From assembly GCA_965208385.1 (NCBI GenBank), contig CBDBOO010000007.1, positions 51,159 to 115,158 on the forward strand: a DNA stretch of 64,000 bases, written 5' to 3'. A program made the translations under genes and the position numbers. Positions 1 to 7,922 of the stretch are shown piece after piece; the first letter of the stretch is position 1, and the number at the start of each line of letters is the position of its first letter. The stretch comes from Endozoicomonas sp965208385 (GTDB lineage Bacteria > Pseudomonadota > Gammaproteobacteria > Pseudomonadales > Endozoicomonadaceae). A model generated the notes under the pieces. It did no database searches and was not told where the DNA came from. It saw only the letters and a program-made list of their open reading frames with translations.

Positions 1-884
1 AACGAGGAAACTTCCTTGCTCTCCAAACACTCTCTTTGTCTGGTTGGCAATCCAGGTGGCTCCATCGCTCACGCAATGGATAGAGGATTGCCGGTTGAGC
101 CCCTGCTCTATTGCACAACTCAACCACTGGTCACCTGCTTCATCCGGCCCTCCCATTGTGGCCTGATGACGTTTATCTGAGCTACCCAGCTTATAGACCT
201 GGCAAAGTTTAGCCTCCTGCCATTCAGTTTTACGTGCTTTGCGTTTGTCACCTTCTGCCTCTTCATCAATGAGGACAACAGGAATCATGCTTCCATCCAT
301 TTCTCCTATGAACTGGGCAGCTTCACCGAGGCAGTCCTGACGATTTTGTGATGCACTGATGGAATCATTTTGCATACAGCTTGCGTGCTCAAGAGTTATG
401 GCTCGAATAGAAGACTCAGGCACATCAATACCATAATGTTCATGTATTTTTTTTGCAGCTGCCTGAAAAGAACTATCTGCACCAAAGTCTACAATTTTAC
501 GTTGAATTGTGCGGGAGTAGTCGCGACAGTGAATATGAGCGGCATGACTGAAAGGTCTGACCCGATGCTTGTCTACCGTCTGGCAGCGTTCAAGAACTTC
601 TATTTTCCCATAGGTGCTCAGCCAATAAGTGTTTTTTTTTGAGTTTTAGCTCCGGGGTGCTTCAGGCAAGCCTCGCCAAATTTTTGATCTTCCTTGTAGG
701 TACCCCAGCCAGTAAGCAGTTCATTGCCCATTTCACGCAGGTGGGCAATGACGGCTTCTTCAGCATCATCAGCACGATCCAGGAGACCTGACTCGGCTTC
801 AACAATATCCAGAAGTGCAGAAACTCTAAGCTCAAGCTCGGGGTGGGCTGCAAGTCTATCAGCAAGAGAAATAGGTGAGGGCAT
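1..884 (-). pseudogene. ISKra4 transposase, partial and frameshifted at a poly-A tract
   Basis: This is the N-terminal two thirds of the 435-aa transposase seen whole at 13161-14468, starting at ATG 884 (MPSPISLADRLAAH). The coding strand carries A9 at 632-640, where the open copy has A10, so the frame breaks after about 80 codons and the rest reads in another frame up to the window edge. Either this copy is dead, or slippage on the homopolymer restores some product. The C-terminal part lies outside the window. Confidence 0.85.
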
Positions 885-979
885 AATACTAACTAGGGTT
901 GAGAAATACTCTTACATTATCGTTCATATTGAGGTTTTGTGGGCAGAAAAACTTCTAATGAACACTTTTAATTACACCC
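1..979 (-). mobile_element. ISKra4-family insertion sequence, copy 1 (left part outside window)
   Basis: The sequence is nearly identical to the complete 1434-bp copies at 13130-14563 and 61383-62816. Its right terminal repeat, gaacacttttaattaca followed by ccc, ends at 979. The other end lies before the window, so no target duplication can be checked. It is inserted into the InsA part of an IS1-family element that resumes at 980. Confidence 0.93.
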
Positions 980-1526
980 CAGGGAGGGTGTTGGGTATTA
1001 GTAAAACGACTGTCATAAACACCTTAAAAAAAAAGAAAAAGGCTTAATCAAAGTTAATCCTAATATCCGCACAATGGAGCTTGGAGATGAGAGTAATATA
1101 CATCTAGAGCCTGCCTGCGAAGAGGCAGAGCTTGATGAGCAATGGTCATTTGTTAATAGTAAATTTAACCAGCGCTGGCTTTGGCACGCAGTTGACCATA
1201 CCACCAATACGGTTCTTGCTTATGCCTTTGGAAAGCGAACTGACAAGGTATTTAAGACTCTAAAAGAGCTGCTCGCTCCATTTAATATAAAGAGATTTTA
1301 TACTGATAATTGGGGTGCATATGATCGGCATCTTAATCCAACAGAGCATGTTGTAGGGAAAACAAATACACAAAAAATTGAGAGAAAAAACCTCAACTTC
1401 AGGACTAGAATTAAGCGTTTAGCTCGTAAAACAATTTGCTTTTCAAAATCAGAGAAAATGCACGATATCGTGATTGGTCTTTTGATAAATAAATTGGAAT
1501 TCGGGATTGATATTCATGCAATTTAA
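980..1526 (+). pseudogene. IS1-family transposase remnant (InsA tail and InsB')
   Basis: The 150-residue frame from 1074 matches InsB of IS1: LDEQWSFV, then a DNWGAYDRHL region and a C-terminal FSKSEKMHDIVIG block. Upstream, the other frame reads RVLGISKTTVINTLKKKKKA and stops at 1047, which corresponds to the end of InsA. An A9GA5 run at 1026-1040 lies where IS1 elements use a -1 programmed frameshift. Shifting -1 there joins the two frames without a stop. The start of InsA was removed when ISKra4 copy 1 inserted. The IS ends were not identified. Confidence 0.8.
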
Positions 1527-1549
1527 CAGGTTTAACCCACTACCGAATT

Positions 1550-2059
1550 TCAAGGTGCTGGATTATTGATTCTTACTAACTGGTACGAAAGCCCCCAATT
1601 ACTTTTGCATAAATTGCTGGGGTTTCGCTTGTTTACAGCTTGACTGAATCTCCAAATACTTTGGGTATAGACATGGCGCAACCTGGATTCATTCAGATAG
1701 TTCGGAAGATAGCTCTGAAGATAGTTCGGAAGATAGTTCGGAAGATAGTTCGGAAGATAGTTCGGAAGATAGTTCGGACAGCGGGAGTCATCTGTATTCT
1801 GCTGTTTCCTGCCTTTAGCAAGGCCATACAGTACTGCCCACTGTGCAGCCGTATCTGCACTAAAGACTACTGCACGATTCACACCAACATCAGCTGCATT
1901 GAACGATCTGAAAACAGTGATAACCACAGGTTGCCACTGCCCGAAAATCGGATTCCAGCGTTACTGGTACTGGGAGAAGCCATAACCATTAATGCCCAGA
2001 CTTTTACCACCATGCTGAAGGAAACTTTCTGTGGACAACCACAAAATTACGGCATCCAT
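1550..2059 (-). pseudogene. possible decayed minus-strand gene with one internal TAA
   Basis: Read from ATG 2059 on the minus strand, this frame is protein-like (MDAVILWLSTES, then NGYGFSQYQ), hits TAA at 1961-1963 and continues RWNPIFGQWQPVVITVF through an alanine/valine-rich stretch. It then enters NYLP repeats encoded by the 12-bp tandem array. It overlaps the open plus-strand frame 1640-2443, and only one of the two is likely to be real. No family was recognised. Confidence 0.22.
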
Positions 2060-2443
2060 CCTCCAAGTTATCTGAGCTCTCTTAACATCGACACAGCATC
2101 ATCAGAATCCATGGAATCACTCACCAGCATTGGGCCCGGTGCACACTCTCTCTCAAAAGAACTTATTCAGGCAAACCTTGAAGATCACCTGTTTTTTTTT
2201 GGTGTATTTTTTGGTCAAAAAAAAATCAAGGTTAAAAACCGATGTCGCCACACATTTATCATCCATGTTGACCGCAACCTCCATTCAACCTTTTTTGTCT
2301 GGCTGGATGGTCATCAGACACCAATCGTCGCTCTCTATACAAGTCAGCATTTGATTATCCTGTTGACAGAGCTGCTTCATTCCCTGGAGATTATCGAGCT
2401 GCATATTTTTGATACTCACTCACCTGATACGTCTAATGTTTAA
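1640..2443 (+). CDS. hypothetical protein with IVRK repeats
   Basis: An open frame of 267 codons. Residues 19-47 are IVRK repeats made by the 12-bp tandem array. A short hydrophobic, cysteine-rich stretch follows (residues 50-90), then an unrecognised C-terminal region rich in H, L and I. The minus strand is also largely open over the first half, and a third frame of the repeat reads DSSE, so the true coding strand is unsettled. No function is proposed. Confidence 0.33.
   Translation: MTESPNTLGIDMAQPGFIQIVRKIALKIVRKIVRKIVRKIVRKIVRTAGVICILLFPAFSKAIQYCPLCSRICTKDYCTIHTNISCIERSENSDNHRLPLPENRIPALLVLGEAITINAQTFTTMLKETFCGQPQNYGIHPPSYLSSLNIDTASSESMESLTSIGPGAHSLSKELIQANLEDHLFFFGVFFGQKKIKVKNRCRHTFIIHVDRNLHSTFFVWLDGHQTPIVALYTSQHLIILLTELLHSLEIIELHIFDTHSPDTSNV
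1696..1779. repeat. 12-bp tandem repeat, seven units
   Basis: Seven head-to-tail copies of gatagttcggaa, the second (gatagctctgaa) diverged and the last ending gac. The period is a multiple of three, so copy-number change keeps frame. The three forward frames give IVRK, DSSE and a mixed repeat; the reverse gives NYLP. Confidence 0.95.
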
Positions 2444-2504
2444 CCCGAGTCAGAATAGACTCTCTATTGCTTTTGCCTGGGTAAGCTCCTGACAGGGCAT
2501 AATG

Positions 2505-3761
2505 TTATCCAAAGAAAAAATGAGCCCTTCCATATCCTCGCATCTCTTTTGCCTTGCTGTCCCCTTTCCAGGCTTTTTGATACCAGTGAAAATGGGTTGG
2601 ATCGAATCCCTCATAGGGAGCAACTCTTTCTTCTTGATAAGCTGCTCTGGTCATATACATCGGAATTATCAATCTCAATATAAAAGGTAGATAGCCATAA
2701 CAGTTGTAACTATGACAGGCATGAACCTCATCGGACTGATCAAGCCAGAGTGAAAGTAATGTATAAGTTTTCATTTCTGCCATGTACAGAAACCGTTGCA
2801 GGCTTTTATAAGAAGATTCAGAAATTCGGTGAGAAGTACCTTCCTGGCTGAAGTCAGATATCGGGTTCCAGCCAACAGACATACCCTGTTCCAATCCAAT
2901 ATTGATATCAGATTCAAAGGTATGTTCAACCACCAGAAAAGCGATAAATCGTATAAGTTTTTCCAGGGGATTTATACCGCGATAGTCGTCATACATTTCA
3001 GACAAGAACCGCTCCCTTAAGACGATATAGTCACTTTCAGGCAGACCCAGATGATAGAACAGGAAGTTCGCCGTCTGTCTCGTATCGACTCGAGAGGGTT
3101 CATAGTGGCCATTACTGTTTCTGATGTAATAGAATAATTCCCGGGCTTTTTCCTCATAATCCTTTAAATCAGAAAAATCCGCTGAAAATAAATGATAGTA
3201 CTTTGGTTTAGGTTGAGGCCAGCCTCTGTTTGTGAAGGAATCGTTAATAGTTGTGGCAAGACTGTGACTTACCATCTCATAGAGCTGATACCTCATTTCG
3301 CTGACGTTATCCACGGAATAATCACTGAGCATATTGTTGAGCACATCATTTTTTTTCAATGCTTCACGATGCTGTTCCCCAGCTCTGACTGCAACATAGA
3401 AAGGCCTTAACACATCAAGTCCAAACTCAATCTGACTCTCATTGGGAACACTGTTTATTAAGGCATCCAGCCTCTGCCTGTTCGTTGGTCGCTCAATCTG
3501 TGGCTGTAATTCATCAGCACCCTGATTGTCACTCCTCATTGGGGCTGCCCGATTCTTCCTCCAGATTTCCTCCTGTTTCTTCCTTGCTTCTGACGCTATT
3601 CTTTTTTGAGCAAACCGGCTCAGCTGACCCTGCGCCTGATGAATGCTTGAGGGCATTAAGTACGGCTTGGTGTACCCTTTATTAAAGTCTTCCCAACCGG
3701 CAAGGGTGAGAGCACTGAACAAGCTGGCGACCAGCAGTGCTACTGCTTTTTTATATCCCAT
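2505..3761 (-). CDS. secreted hypothetical protein
   Basis: The best start is ATG 3761, giving MGYKKAVALLVASLFSALTL, a classical signal peptide, with an AAAGG-like ribosome site just upstream. An ATG 16 codons earlier is open but would bury the signal. The mature part (about 400 aa) is hydrophilic and helical, with a charged KRIASEARKKQEEIWRK segment near residue 70 and many aromatic residues (KYYHLFSADF, THFHWYQKAW). No catalytic motif or family was recognised. It probably acts in the periplasm or outside the cell. Confidence 0.72.
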   Translation of the reverse strand: MGYKKAVALLVASLFSALTLAGWEDFNKGYTKPYLMPSSIHQAQGQLSRFAQKRIASEARKKQEEIWRKNRAAPMRSDNQGADELQPQIERPTNRQRLDALINSVPNESQIEFGLDVLRPFYVAVRAGEQHREALKKNDVLNNMLSDYSVDNVSEMRYQLYEMVSHSLATTINDSFTNRGWPQPKPKYYHLFSADFSDLKDYEEKARELFYYIRNSNGHYEPSRVDTRQTANFLFYHLGLPESDYIVLRERFLSEMYDDYRGINPLEKLIRFIAFLVVEHTFESDINIGLEQGMSVGWNPISDFSQEGTSHRISESSYKSLQRFLYMAEMKTYTLLSLWLDQSDEVHACHSYNCYGYLPFILRLIIPMYMTRAAYQEERVAPYEGFDPTHFHWYQKAWKGDSKAKEMRGYGRAHFFFG

Positions 3762-3854
3762 GGAAATGCCTTTACTGATAAGTAACTGTTCGATCATCAG
3801 AACTGACAAAAAGTTCCAGAATACAGTTTTTACCCGTTACACAGCTATGAGAGG

Positions 3855-3993
3855 CTATTGAGTAGTGGGGATATTGAGTAGTGGGGATATTGAGTAGTGG
3901 GGATATTGAGTAGTGGGGATATTGAGTAGTGGGGATATTGAGTAGTGGGGATATTGAGTAGTGGGGATATTGAGTAGTGGGGATATTGAGTAG
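3855..3993. repeat. 16-bp tandem repeat, about nine units
   Basis: Nine copies of the core attgagta at exact 16-bp spacing (3857 to 3985), with unit gatattgagtagtggg. The array is intergenic, between a secreted-protein gene and the cytochrome b gene. There are no unique spacers, so it is a minisatellite rather than CRISPR. Confidence 0.96.
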
Positions 3994-4152
3994 ATGGACA
4001 ACTCTTTCGCCAGAATATCGCAAAACCACCGCCCTCATGATTAACCCTCGGGTTCAATTGTGAATCACTGAACCAAAGTACATAGAAAAGGAGTACACAG
4101 AAAATTCTCGACTATCTTTAGCTTTTTCATCGGTCATTATCTGGTTCACCCT

Positions 4153-4803
4153 ATGAAACAGAAATTCAAGCGTGTGATTTTCTGGGATTTACCCACCCGG
4201 CTCTTTCACTGGCTTCTTGTTCTGATCTTCGCCGGGCTCTGGTATACAGGGAAACAGGGACTTCTGGACTGGCATTTCATTCTGGGTTATTCCATGTTCG
4301 GCCTGTTATTATTCCGTCTTTTCTGGGGTTTGATGGGCAGCCATACGGCCCGTTTCAGACAACTGAAACTGCACCCAAAATCAGCGATAGATTATCTTCA
4401 CGGTCTGGGTGACCAGGAAATACTCGGGCACAACCCCATGGGAAGCTGGAGTGTTATTACCATGCTTTTTTTGCTGAGTATTCAGGTGATTGCCGGACTC
4501 TGTGCCAATGATGCAATTATGGATGAGGGACCTCTGGCCAAATATGTATCCAGCAGTCTGAGTGATCAGCTTACAGAAATTCATAAGCTTAACTTTAACA
4601 TTCTACTTGGCATCATCAGTCTTCATGTTCTGGTGGTCTTATATTATCAGACCATTAAACGACAACCTCTGATCAATGCCATGTTAAGCGGGCAGAAAAG
4701 CATCCCTGAACACATTCCCACCCCGCCTGTTGAATCCACATTAAGAGCATTCCTGGCTATTTTTCTTGCAGCCCTTCTGGCATTTGCCATTAGTACTCTC
4801 TGA
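4153..4803 (+). CDS. cytochrome b561-type membrane protein
   Basis: A di-haem b-type cytochrome of the cytochrome b561/Ni-Fe hydrogenase b-subunit superfamily, expected to carry electrons across the inner membrane. The start WDLPTRLFHWLLVLIF, with an early His in the first helix, is typical. Four to five hydrophobic helices follow, with further His in helix 2 (DWHFILGYSMFG), at HKLNFNILLG and at ISLHVLVVLYY. Length 216 aa is normal. A cytochrome c' gene lies convergently 260 bp away. In this family, b561 and a periplasmic c-type cytochrome are often neighbours and likely partners. Confidence 0.85.
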   Translation: MKQKFKRVIFWDLPTRLFHWLLVLIFAGLWYTGKQGLLDWHFILGYSMFGLLLFRLFWGLMGSHTARFRQLKLHPKSAIDYLHGLGDQEILGHNPMGSWSVITMLFLLSIQVIAGLCANDAIMDEGPLAKYVSSSLSDQLTEIHKLNFNILLGIISLHVLVVLYYQTIKRQPLINAMLSGQKSIPEHIPTPPVESTLRAFLAIFLAALLAFAISTL

Positions 4804-4886
4804 AGAAAATCCATAACAGGATATACCCTTGAAGGTGAGACAGTGCTGGCTGCTCTCTCACTGGTGCACCAGCCCAGTTATACGTT

Positions 4887-4965
4887 ATACCATTCCAGAA
4901 TTCTGATTATGCTATCGCGCTGCCTTTTCAGACTCGTAACGGCTATTCGAAACCAACAATCGTAT
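4887..4965. mobile_element. IS630-related miniature element (family E), copy 1
   Basis: A 79-bp element flanked by TA, with ends ccattcc and the diverged caatcg. The middle contains the family core gcgctgccttttcagactc. It lies between two convergent genes and has no coding capacity. Confidence 0.7.
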
Positions 4966-5067
4966 TACTTACTGCATGCAGGCGCCCGGCATTTGCTCAC
5001 TTTCAGTTAAATCATTACGGGTGTAAGCGCCTGATGAGAACGCATGAGGCTATGCGAGAATTGTAAT

Positions 5068-5529
5068 TTATTCCCGATACGACTTATGGCAGGATTTGCA
5101 ATCTGCTGCAACAGCTTTCACTGCCTTTTGTATGACAGCAACATCACCTTCCGGTATCAGTGTTACAAGTCGCGCTGTACTTTCTTTGAACCGAAAAAGA
5201 AGCTGTTTAAAATCAGAGCCCTCACTCCACAAGGATTCTCTGGCCTTAGATTGACTGGTGATGATCTTTTTTTCATAGGCATCTTCAATCCAGGTAGCCA
5301 GTGCAGCCAAACGCTCAGCGTACTGTGAAAACGCCTCCTGCCTGAAAGTCGATTTATCTTTTATGACAGGAGCCAGCTGGCCAAAGTTGTCTCCTACCAG
5401 ATCCATCAGGTGCTGGCGATGCGACACCCCATCCTCAGGCTTCTCAAACTCAATGGCCGACACTGCCGTAGCCGTAACAGCCATAGCCGTAACAGCCATC
5501 ATCAGTACACTTGCTTTAATCAGCTTCAT
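5068..5529 (-). CDS. cytochrome c' family protein
   Basis: A class II cytochrome c with the haem-binding motif CKSCH at the extreme C-terminus, as in cytochrome c'. It has an N-terminal signal peptide from ATG 5529 (MKLIKASVLMMAVTAMAVTA). Mature length, about 130 aa, and predicted four-helix composition fit. The signal peptide carries a small duplication (AVTAMAVTATAVS). It is probably a periplasmic electron carrier or NO-binding protein working with the convergent cytochrome b561. Confidence 0.9.
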   Translation of the reverse strand: MKLIKASVLMMAVTAMAVTATAVSAIEFEKPEDGVSHRQHLMDLVGDNFGQLAPVIKDKSTFRQEAFSQYAERLAALATWIEDAYEKKIITSQSKARESLWSEGSDFKQLLFRFKESTARLVTLIPEGDVAVIQKAVKAVAADCKSCHKSYRE

Positions 5530-5715
5530 GAAAAACATCCTTCGCTATTGGCATCTATACCCGTCGCCTTTGAAGATATGAGCAGCCAGAAACCTCACAT
5601 CTTCAAAGGGAATGGGTATAAAGCAAAGCACAGGATAGGCAAACTACCAGATTTAAATTCATTCATTCTTAAGAGCGGGAAAATGCAACCGATAAAAACA
5701 GTATAAGAATAGCAA

Positions 5716-6504
5716 GTGAACCGCCTTATGATACTCAACAGATGCTTTCTGACAGCCCTGTTACTTCTTGTCTGCATTCCCGTTTATCCGGCCACCACGA
5801 ACAGCCTCAATCCGGAACAAATTCTGCAAAAAGAACTACTGATCAACAAACTGATAACCGATATTCATTTGCTGCGAATGGATTTTCTTGATTTGGATGT
5901 AAGAGAAAGAATTCTGGAATCGATGACGCTGATCGATAATCGGATCAAGGCATTGCCAGATACATCCGATGATTCAGAAGCCCGGGACCTGCTGGAAGCA
6001 ACCCGCATACTTTGGCCTGTCATAAATCGTCATTCAGAATGGCTGGTAAAACTTCCTGATAATTCACATCCTCCAGAAGTTACTCCCCTGCTCCGGGCCC
6101 TGGGCAAACTGGATAGGCAATTATTGATTCTGCGACAGAAGATGCTCGCCAGACAACCTGATCTATCCCGAAAGCTACGATTTCTGGAACAGGCATTGTT
6201 AATGCAGAGAATGACCAGTGAATATCTGGCGCTGTCCCTTACCGGAAAAAATGCTTTCACAGATCGCTCTGGGCGTAAACAGCTTCGCCTTCTGGCATCA
6301 AGATTTGAGCAACGTTTCAAGACAATTCGTGCCGAAATTGCTGGTTATCCACATGCCAGCGAGCCCATTCGCCAGTCGTATGCCGCCTGGAGCTATATTG
6401 CCAACACAATTATCGAATTTCCTGAGAACAGGGTGCCCACACTAATTGCTCGTTACAGTTCTCAAATTGTTAATCGACTCGCCTCTGTTCACAATATGTT
6501 CTAA
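5716..6504 (+). CDS. exported helical hypothetical protein
   Basis: A 262-aa protein from GTG 5716 (or ATG 5728) with a strong signal peptide (ILNRCFLTALLLLVCIPVYPA). The rest is Leu/Arg-rich amphipathic helix without cysteines. It resembles the periplasmic helical domains of PilJ/NarX-type sensors in general character only. A ribosome site is not obvious. No enzyme motif is visible. Confidence 0.7.
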   Translation: MNRLMILNRCFLTALLLLVCIPVYPATTNSLNPEQILQKELLINKLITDIHLLRMDFLDLDVRERILESMTLIDNRIKALPDTSDDSEARDLLEATRILWPVINRHSEWLVKLPDNSHPPEVTPLLRALGKLDRQLLILRQKMLARQPDLSRKLRFLEQALLMQRMTSEYLALSLTGKNAFTDRSGRKQLRLLASRFEQRFKTIRAEIAGYPHASEPIRQSYAAWSYIANTIIEFPENRVPTLIARYSSQIVNRLASVHNMF

Positions 6505-6554
6505 ATATGTTTTAAATAGTATGAATCAATATCACTGACTGTATGCTCCACTGT

Positions 6555-6612
6555 ATACCATTGCCGGTTTCTAACAGGCGTTAACAGCATAATAAGAATT
6601 CGGAAATGGTAT
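6555..6612. mobile_element. IS630-related miniature element (family E), copy 2, shortened
   Basis: A 58-bp version lying in reverse orientation: ataccattgccggtttctaa at the left and the complement of the ccatttccgaattc end at the right. The internal core is mostly deleted. Its last base overlaps the TAA stop of the methyltransferase gene on the minus strand. Confidence 0.75.
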
Positions 6613-7322
6613 TACTCTTCGACCCTGTGAATAAAAACGGTTGCAGCTCCCCAGGGAAACTCTGCCTGCAGTGTATTTTCTACTATCAGATTATTCACAA
6701 CCAAGCCATCCGCCTGGCCATTAAACTGACAATAATCCAGCAATGAATAGCTGACAGTAATGATTTTTACACCAGCAGATAAGCGCTGAAAACGCTGAGT
6801 CAGGGCCAGCAGGGTTTCATCATCCAGATTTGATCCATAAAGATAAATAATACTGGCCTGATCATATTCCGCTTTCAGATAATCATTGCATTGAACATTG
6901 ATGCCCTTCAGCCTCACACGTCGGGCGGTCCTCATCAATCTCCAGCAAAAAGTCGGTATACGTTCAATGGCCGTCACAGTGCAACCCAGGTAACAATGCA
7001 GCCACAGACTGGTAAAACCACTGCCCGCCCCCAGCTCAACAACATGGTCATGGGGAGAAGCCGAAACCGCAGTCATAATTTTATCAAGGGTGGTGAGCGG
7101 GGTATCGCCATAAGCATACAGATCATCCGATTGAATGCTTTTCAAATACCGCCGGCTCACCCGGAAGGGATCATCCAGTAGGTAGCTCATCTTAAGCCAC
7201 AAATAGGAAAGCACAAATCGCCAACTGCTGAAATACCGCCTGGCCACCCGGAATGATTCCAGCCATTCCTTCCTGGATACTGTTAAGCCAAGCGCGAGTA
7301 ATCTATACCAACGAGTGATCAT
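6612..7322 (-). CDS. class I SAM-dependent methyltransferase
   Basis: A Rossmann-type methyltransferase. Motif I is VVELGAGSGFTSLW near residue 95, followed by an acidic ribose-binding position (TAIER). The N-terminal 80 residues are aromatic and basic and may contact a membrane or the substrate. The substrate cannot be told from sequence. The stop codon abuts a family E miniature element, so the last codons may have been set by that insertion. Confidence 0.78.
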   Translation of the reverse strand: MITRWYRLLALGLTVSRKEWLESFRVARRYFSSWRFVLSYLWLKMSYLLDDPFRVSRRYLKSIQSDDLYAYGDTPLTTLDKIMTAVSASPHDHVVELGAGSGFTSLWLHCYLGCTVTAIERIPTFCWRLMRTARRVRLKGINVQCNDYLKAEYDQASIIYLYGSNLDDETLLALTQRFQRLSAGVKIITVSYSLLDYCQFNGQADGLVVNNLIVENTLQAEFPWGAATVFIHRVEE

Positions 7323-7542
7323 TTATCGGTTATTCTCTTAGAGCCATTCCATTGTCAAAAACCAACCCATTCAATCTTACCCTTTTCACTCTACGTCTTT
7401 CAGTTTTTTTCAGAATGTACTATGTTGCAGCAATGTATCGGTTATGGAAATGCAGCGCTCTCACTCTCTTATGTCGAACTGTGATGTCGAACTGTGTCAA
7501 AAATCTGCATTTCTCCGCTCATCTCAGTCTGGAGCTGTAACA

Positions 7543-7728
7543 ATGAATAATAATAAATCACGGCTCTACCCAGAAGATCAGGCACGGGTAGAAAAATTTC
7601 TAAAGGAAGGCGTCAACGAAGAGGAAAGAGCTTCGTTCAAGCCTGTCCGTCTTATGATCTGGCTGACGGTTGTTATTGTCATCCTGGGTCTGTTAAGCCG
7701 GTTGATTGGCTACTTCGTTTTACCCTGA
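7543..7728 (+). CDS. small inner-membrane protein, DUF3094-like
   Basis: A 61-aa protein from ATG 7543. An N-terminal soluble segment (RLYPEDQARVEKFLKEGVNE) is followed by one transmembrane helix (MIWLTVVIVILGLLSRLIGYF). This arrangement matches the DUF3094 family of gammaproteobacteria. An upstream in-frame ATG at 7444 is open but lacks family similarity. It precedes the NADH dehydrogenase gene on the same strand, so a link to respiration is possible but unproven. Confidence 0.75.
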   Translation: MNNNKSRLYPEDQARVEKFLKEGVNEEERASFKPVRLMIWLTVVIVILGLLSRLIGYFVLP

Positions 7729-7922
7729 AGCTTCTTACCAAACAGCCATGAGCGGGTGAACAGCCATGAGCAGGAAATGTCATTCACCCCGAACCATGAG
7801 AATGGCTTCAGAGCCAGAAACATCGGCATTTTCATAGTAAAAGGTATTTATCTGCCGATACGCTGGAAACAATCCCTTTACTGATCGGGATACAGAATTC
7901 CAAAGCAACCGAGTAGAACAAC

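Noticed and set aside
370..1047. Small plus-strand ORFs in ISKra4 copy 1
   Set aside because: The same ORFs recur antisense in every ISKra4 copy and are shadows of the transposase frame.
3855..3993. CRISPR-like array
   Set aside because: The 16-bp units are directly contiguous with no unique spacers and no cas genes nearby, so it is a tandem repeat.
4820..4850. A repeat shared between 4841 and 46378 (gtgctggctgctctctc)
   Set aside because: The 17-bp match is real, but no ends, duplication or further copies were seen; too little to define a family.
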